Below the pieces are notes generated by a model that searched no databases, was not told the DNA's origin, and saw nothing but the letters and a program-made list of their open reading frames with translations. A DNA stretch of 6,543 nt from the NCBI GenBank assembly GCA_029907055.1, contig JARYMO010000030.1, forward strand, positions 4,507-11,049, written 5' to 3'. Made by a program: the position numbers and the translations under genes. Below are positions 4,560 to 6,543 of the stretch, one piece after another. The DNA comes from Syntrophomonadaceae bacterium (GTDB lineage Bacteria > Bacillota > Syntrophomonadia > Syntrophomonadales > Syntrophothermaceae). Within the stretch, counting starts at the first letter, position 1; each line of letters starts with the position of its first letter.

Positions 4560-5570
4560 TCAGCAGATGCGGGGAACGTGTTCACCCTCCAGCGTGCCCA
4601 GGATGCGCACGGCGCCCAGTTCAGTCTCGATGACCACCATCCGCGGCGGGTCCGCCACTACCTCGCCGATCAGCGCCGCCTGCGCCGCCTCTGGCACTTG
4701 GCGCAGCCGCCGCAGCACCTCCTCGGCGCACTCCCTGGCCGCCACCACCACCATCTTGCCCTCGTTGGCCAGGTAGAGGGGGTCCAGGCCCAGCATGTCG
4801 CAGGCCCCCCTCACCACCGGAGAGACCGGGATGTCCTGCTCGCGCACCGAGATGCCGCACCCTGACTGCTCGGCCAGCTCGTTGAGCACCGTGGCCAGGC
4901 CGCCGCGGGTCGGGTCGCGCAGGCAGCGCACCCCGCGCCCGAACCCGGCCAGGGCCTCCCCGATGCGGTGTAGCGGCGCACAGTCACTGGTGGCGGGGGT
5001 GCTGAAGGACAGCCCCTCGCGCCTCGCCAGGATGGCCAGGCCGTGGTCGCCCACCGGTCCGGTCACGATGACGCGGTCGCCCGGCCGCATGGCCGCCGGC
5101 GAGTAGTCCAGTCCGGCCGGGATGACCCCGATGCCGGTGGTGTTGATGAAGATGCCGTCCGCGCTGCCCCGCTCCACCACCTTGGTGTCCCCGGTGACCA
5201 GCTTGACGCCGGCTTCGCCGGCGGCCTGCGCCATGGATTCCGCAATCGTCTGCAGGTCACGGAGCGGAAAGCCCTCCTCGATGATGAGCGCCGCGGACAG
5301 GAACAGCGGCCGCGCACCACATGCCACCAGGTCGTTCACCGTCCCGCACACGGCCAGCTTGCCGATGTCCCCTCCGGGGAAAAACAGCGGCGTGATGACA
5401 AAGGAATCGGTGGTGAAAGCCACCCGGCCGGCCGGCAGCTCCAGCACGGCGGCGTCCAGCATCAGGTCGAGGTAGGCGTTGCTCCAGGCAGGCCGGAACA
5501 CCTGCCCGATGAGCTGCTGGCTCAGGCGCCCGCCGCTGCCGTGGGCCAGCAGGATGCGTTCAATGTCCAT
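4560..5570 (-). CDS. hypE: Hydrogenase maturation protein HypE (carbamoyl dehydratase)
   Basis: HypE dehydrates the carbamoyl group that HypF places on its C-terminal cysteine, making the thiocyanate that becomes the CN ligand of the [NiFe] hydrogenase iron. The 336-residue product ends in the required PRIC, with C336 as acceptor. Other family marks are LLAHGSGG at 7-14 near the N-terminus and AVLELPAGRVAFTTDSFVITPLFFPGGDIGKL. These are followed by GTVNDLVACGARPLFLS, KLVTGDTKVVERG and CLRDPTRGGLATVLNELA, the ATP-binding and dimer fold of the PurM-like family. Length is as expected. The frame is open upstream to 5807, but that part overlaps hypD and is unlike HypE. ATG 5570 starts with MDIERILLAHGSGG and has AAGGAG about 10 bases upstream. 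It overlaps the hypD end by 11 bases, implying translational coupling. The call is secure. Confidence 0.97.
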   Translation of the reverse strand: MDIERILLAHGSGGRLSQQLIGQVFRPAWSNAYLDLMLDAAVLELPAGRVAFTTDSFVITPLFFPGGDIGKLAVCGTVNDLVACGARPLFLSAALIIEEGFPLRDLQTIAESMAQAAGEAGVKLVTGDTKVVERGSADGIFINTTGIGVIPAGLDYSPAAMRPGDRVIVTGPVGDHGLAILARREGLSFSTPATSDCAPLHRIGEALAGFGRGVRCLRDPTRGGLATVLNELAEQSGCGISVREQDIPVSPVVRGACDMLGLDPLYLANEGKMVVVAARECAEEVLRRLRQVPEAAQAALIGEVVADPPRMVVIETELGAVRILGTLEGEHVPRIC

Positions 5571-6543
5571 CGCCGTCGGTCTCCTTCCCGGGGGAAAAGC
5601 GATAGTAGGCAGCGCAGGCCCCCTCCTGCGACACCATGCAGGGGCCGACCGGCCGCAGCGGAGTGCAGCCGCGGCCGAACAGCCGACACTGGCGGGGAGT
5701 GATTTTGCCACACAGCACCTCTCCGCAGGAACATCCAGGGATGGGCTGGTCCTCCCGCTCGGGGAGGGGGAAGCGCACCCGCGCATCCCAGGCCTGGAAC
5801 GCGGCACTCACCGCCAGGCCGCTGTCTGGGATAGTACCCAGGCCCCGCCAACGCGCGGGCACCGTCGTGAACACCTGCTGCAGTACCCCGCGGGCGACCG
5901 GGTTCCCCTGCGGTCGTACCACGCGCCGGTACTGGATTTCCACCTGGGGCCGGCCGCGGCGGAGTTGGCGCAGCAGCATCACAATTCCTTCCAGCAGGTC
6001 GCGGGTTTCAAACCCGGTGATGACGCAGGCCTTGCCGTAGCGCGAGACCACCGCCTGGTAGGGTTCGGCGCCGATGACCGCCGACACGTGCCCGGGACAG
6101 ATGAGCCCGTCTACGCGCACGTCAGGGTCGGCAAAGAGGGCCTCCAGCGCCGGGGGCACCACCTTGTGCAGCGACCACACCGAGAAGTTGGTGATGCCTT
6201 GCGCGGCCGCCTGCAGGATGGCCACCGCCACCGTGGGGGCCGTGGTCTCGAAGCCGATGCCGAGGAACACCACCTGGCGGTCGGGCAGCGCCCGCGCCAT
6301 CTCCAGGGCGTCCAGCGGCGAGTAGACGATGCGCACGTCGGCCCCCCGGCTGCGCTCCTCCTGCAGCGAGGTGGTGGAGCCGGGGACGCGCATCATGTCC
6401 CCGAAGGTGGCCAGCGTCACCTGCGGCTGGCGGGCCAGTTCCAGCACCGCGTCGATGTCTCCCTGGGCGGTCACGCACACCGGGCACCCCGGCCCGGAAA
6501 GCAGCCGCAGGTTGGAGGGCACCAGTTCGCGCAATCCGCTGCG
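5560..6543 (-). CDS. hypD: Hydrogenase maturation protein HypD, 5' end off window
   Basis: HypD is the iron-sulfur scaffold that, with HypC, assembles the Fe(CN)2CO unit of [NiFe] hydrogenases. The visible 327 residues cover most of the usual 360-380; about 45 N-terminal residues, including the N-terminal cysteine region, lie beyond the right edge. Seen in order: LLSGPGCPVCVT, ATFGDMMRVPG, RIVYSPLDALEMA, VFLGIGFETTAPT, then GLICPGHVSAVIGAEPY. Next come ACVITGFETRDLLEGIVML, IQYRRVVRPQGNPVA, WRGLGTIPDSGL and the C-terminal cysteine region CSCGEVLCGK, RQCRLFGRGCTP and GPCMVSQEGACAAYYRF, which carries the [4Fe-4S] ligands. The stop at 5562-5560 lies inside the start of hypE (11-base overlap). hypC and hypF are expected upstream but cannot be seen. 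A start at the TTG near 6534 would delete conserved sequence, so the gene is treated as partial. Confidence 0.97.
   Translation of the reverse strand, partial: RSGLRELVPSNLRLLSGPGCPVCVTAQGDIDAVLELARQPQVTLATFGDMMRVPGSTTSLQEERSRGADVRIVYSPLDALEMARALPDRQVVFLGIGFETTAPTVAVAILQAAAQGITNFSVWSLHKVVPPALEALFADPDVRVDGLICPGHVSAVIGAEPYQAVVSRYGKACVITGFETRDLLEGIVMLLRQLRRGRPQVEIQYRRVVRPQGNPVARGVLQQVFTTVPARWRGLGTIPDSGLAVSAAFQAWDARVRFPLPEREDQPIPGCSCGEVLCGKITPRQCRLFGRGCTPLRPVGPCMVSQEGACAAYYRFSPGKETDGDGH

Noticed and set aside
5571..5807. N-terminal extension of hypE
   Set aside because: This part lies inside the hypD coding sequence in another frame and bears no resemblance to HypE, whose normal N-terminus begins at ATG 5570.
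1..6543. CRISPR array, tRNA or insertion sequence
   Set aside because: No regularly spaced repeats, no free-standing tRNA-like T-arm outside ssrA, and no transposase-like frame or terminal repeats were seen.

Overview
The window is high-GC bacterial chromosomal DNA with two groups of genes that converge on a tmRNA locus. The organism is probably an anaerobe or facultative anaerobe that makes a [NiFe] hydrogenase. The evidence is hydrogenase maturation genes hypD and hypE, a heme-b/iron-sulfur electron-transfer pair, and an smpB-ssrA neighbourhood of the kind common in Firmicutes. A high-GC Clostridia-like lineage would fit, but this placement is an inference and no marker gene fixes it.

Left edge (2-577, minus): the N-terminal part of an exported protein with a signal peptide, an Ig-like beta-sandwich stretch and the beginning of a fibronectin type III-like domain. 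Its C-terminus lies outside the window. Then comes a 282-base gap (578-859) holding a near-consensus sigma-70 promoter, TGGACA-16-TATAGT, whose -10 box sits inside a perfect 10+4+10 inverted repeat.

Left-centre (860-2626, plus): a compact three-gene operon. It encodes a MerR-family regulator with an apparent second helix-turn-helix, a membrane cytochrome b closely patterned on the formate dehydrogenase gamma subunit (all four heme histidines present), and a small 2x[4Fe-4S] ferredoxin. No catalytic subunit is encoded here. The likely reading is a regulated membrane module that moves electrons between the quinone pool and a soluble or off-window oxidoreductase.

Centre (2627-3966, mostly minus): a gene-free stretch with hairpins, a rho-independent terminator, a long imperfect hairpin just past the tmRNA 3' end, the tmRNA gene ssrA (tag peptide ANSEYALAA) and smpB. 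A consensus promoter TTGACG-17-TATAAT reads into smpB, and ssrA follows only 28 bases after smpB, so the ribosome-rescue pair may form one transcription unit.

Right (4049-6543, minus): hypD (its start is outside the window) overlaps hypE by 11 bases, and a hotdog-fold acyl-CoA thioesterase like MenI/YdiI follows hypE after 82 bases. HypD and HypE act in building the Fe(CN)2CO part of the [NiFe] hydrogenase active site, so further hyp or hydrogenase genes probably lie just beyond the right edge.

The least routine parts are the orphan cytochrome b/ferredoxin pair under a two-HTH MerR regulator with its palindromic promoter, and the hairpin trailer of ssrA.
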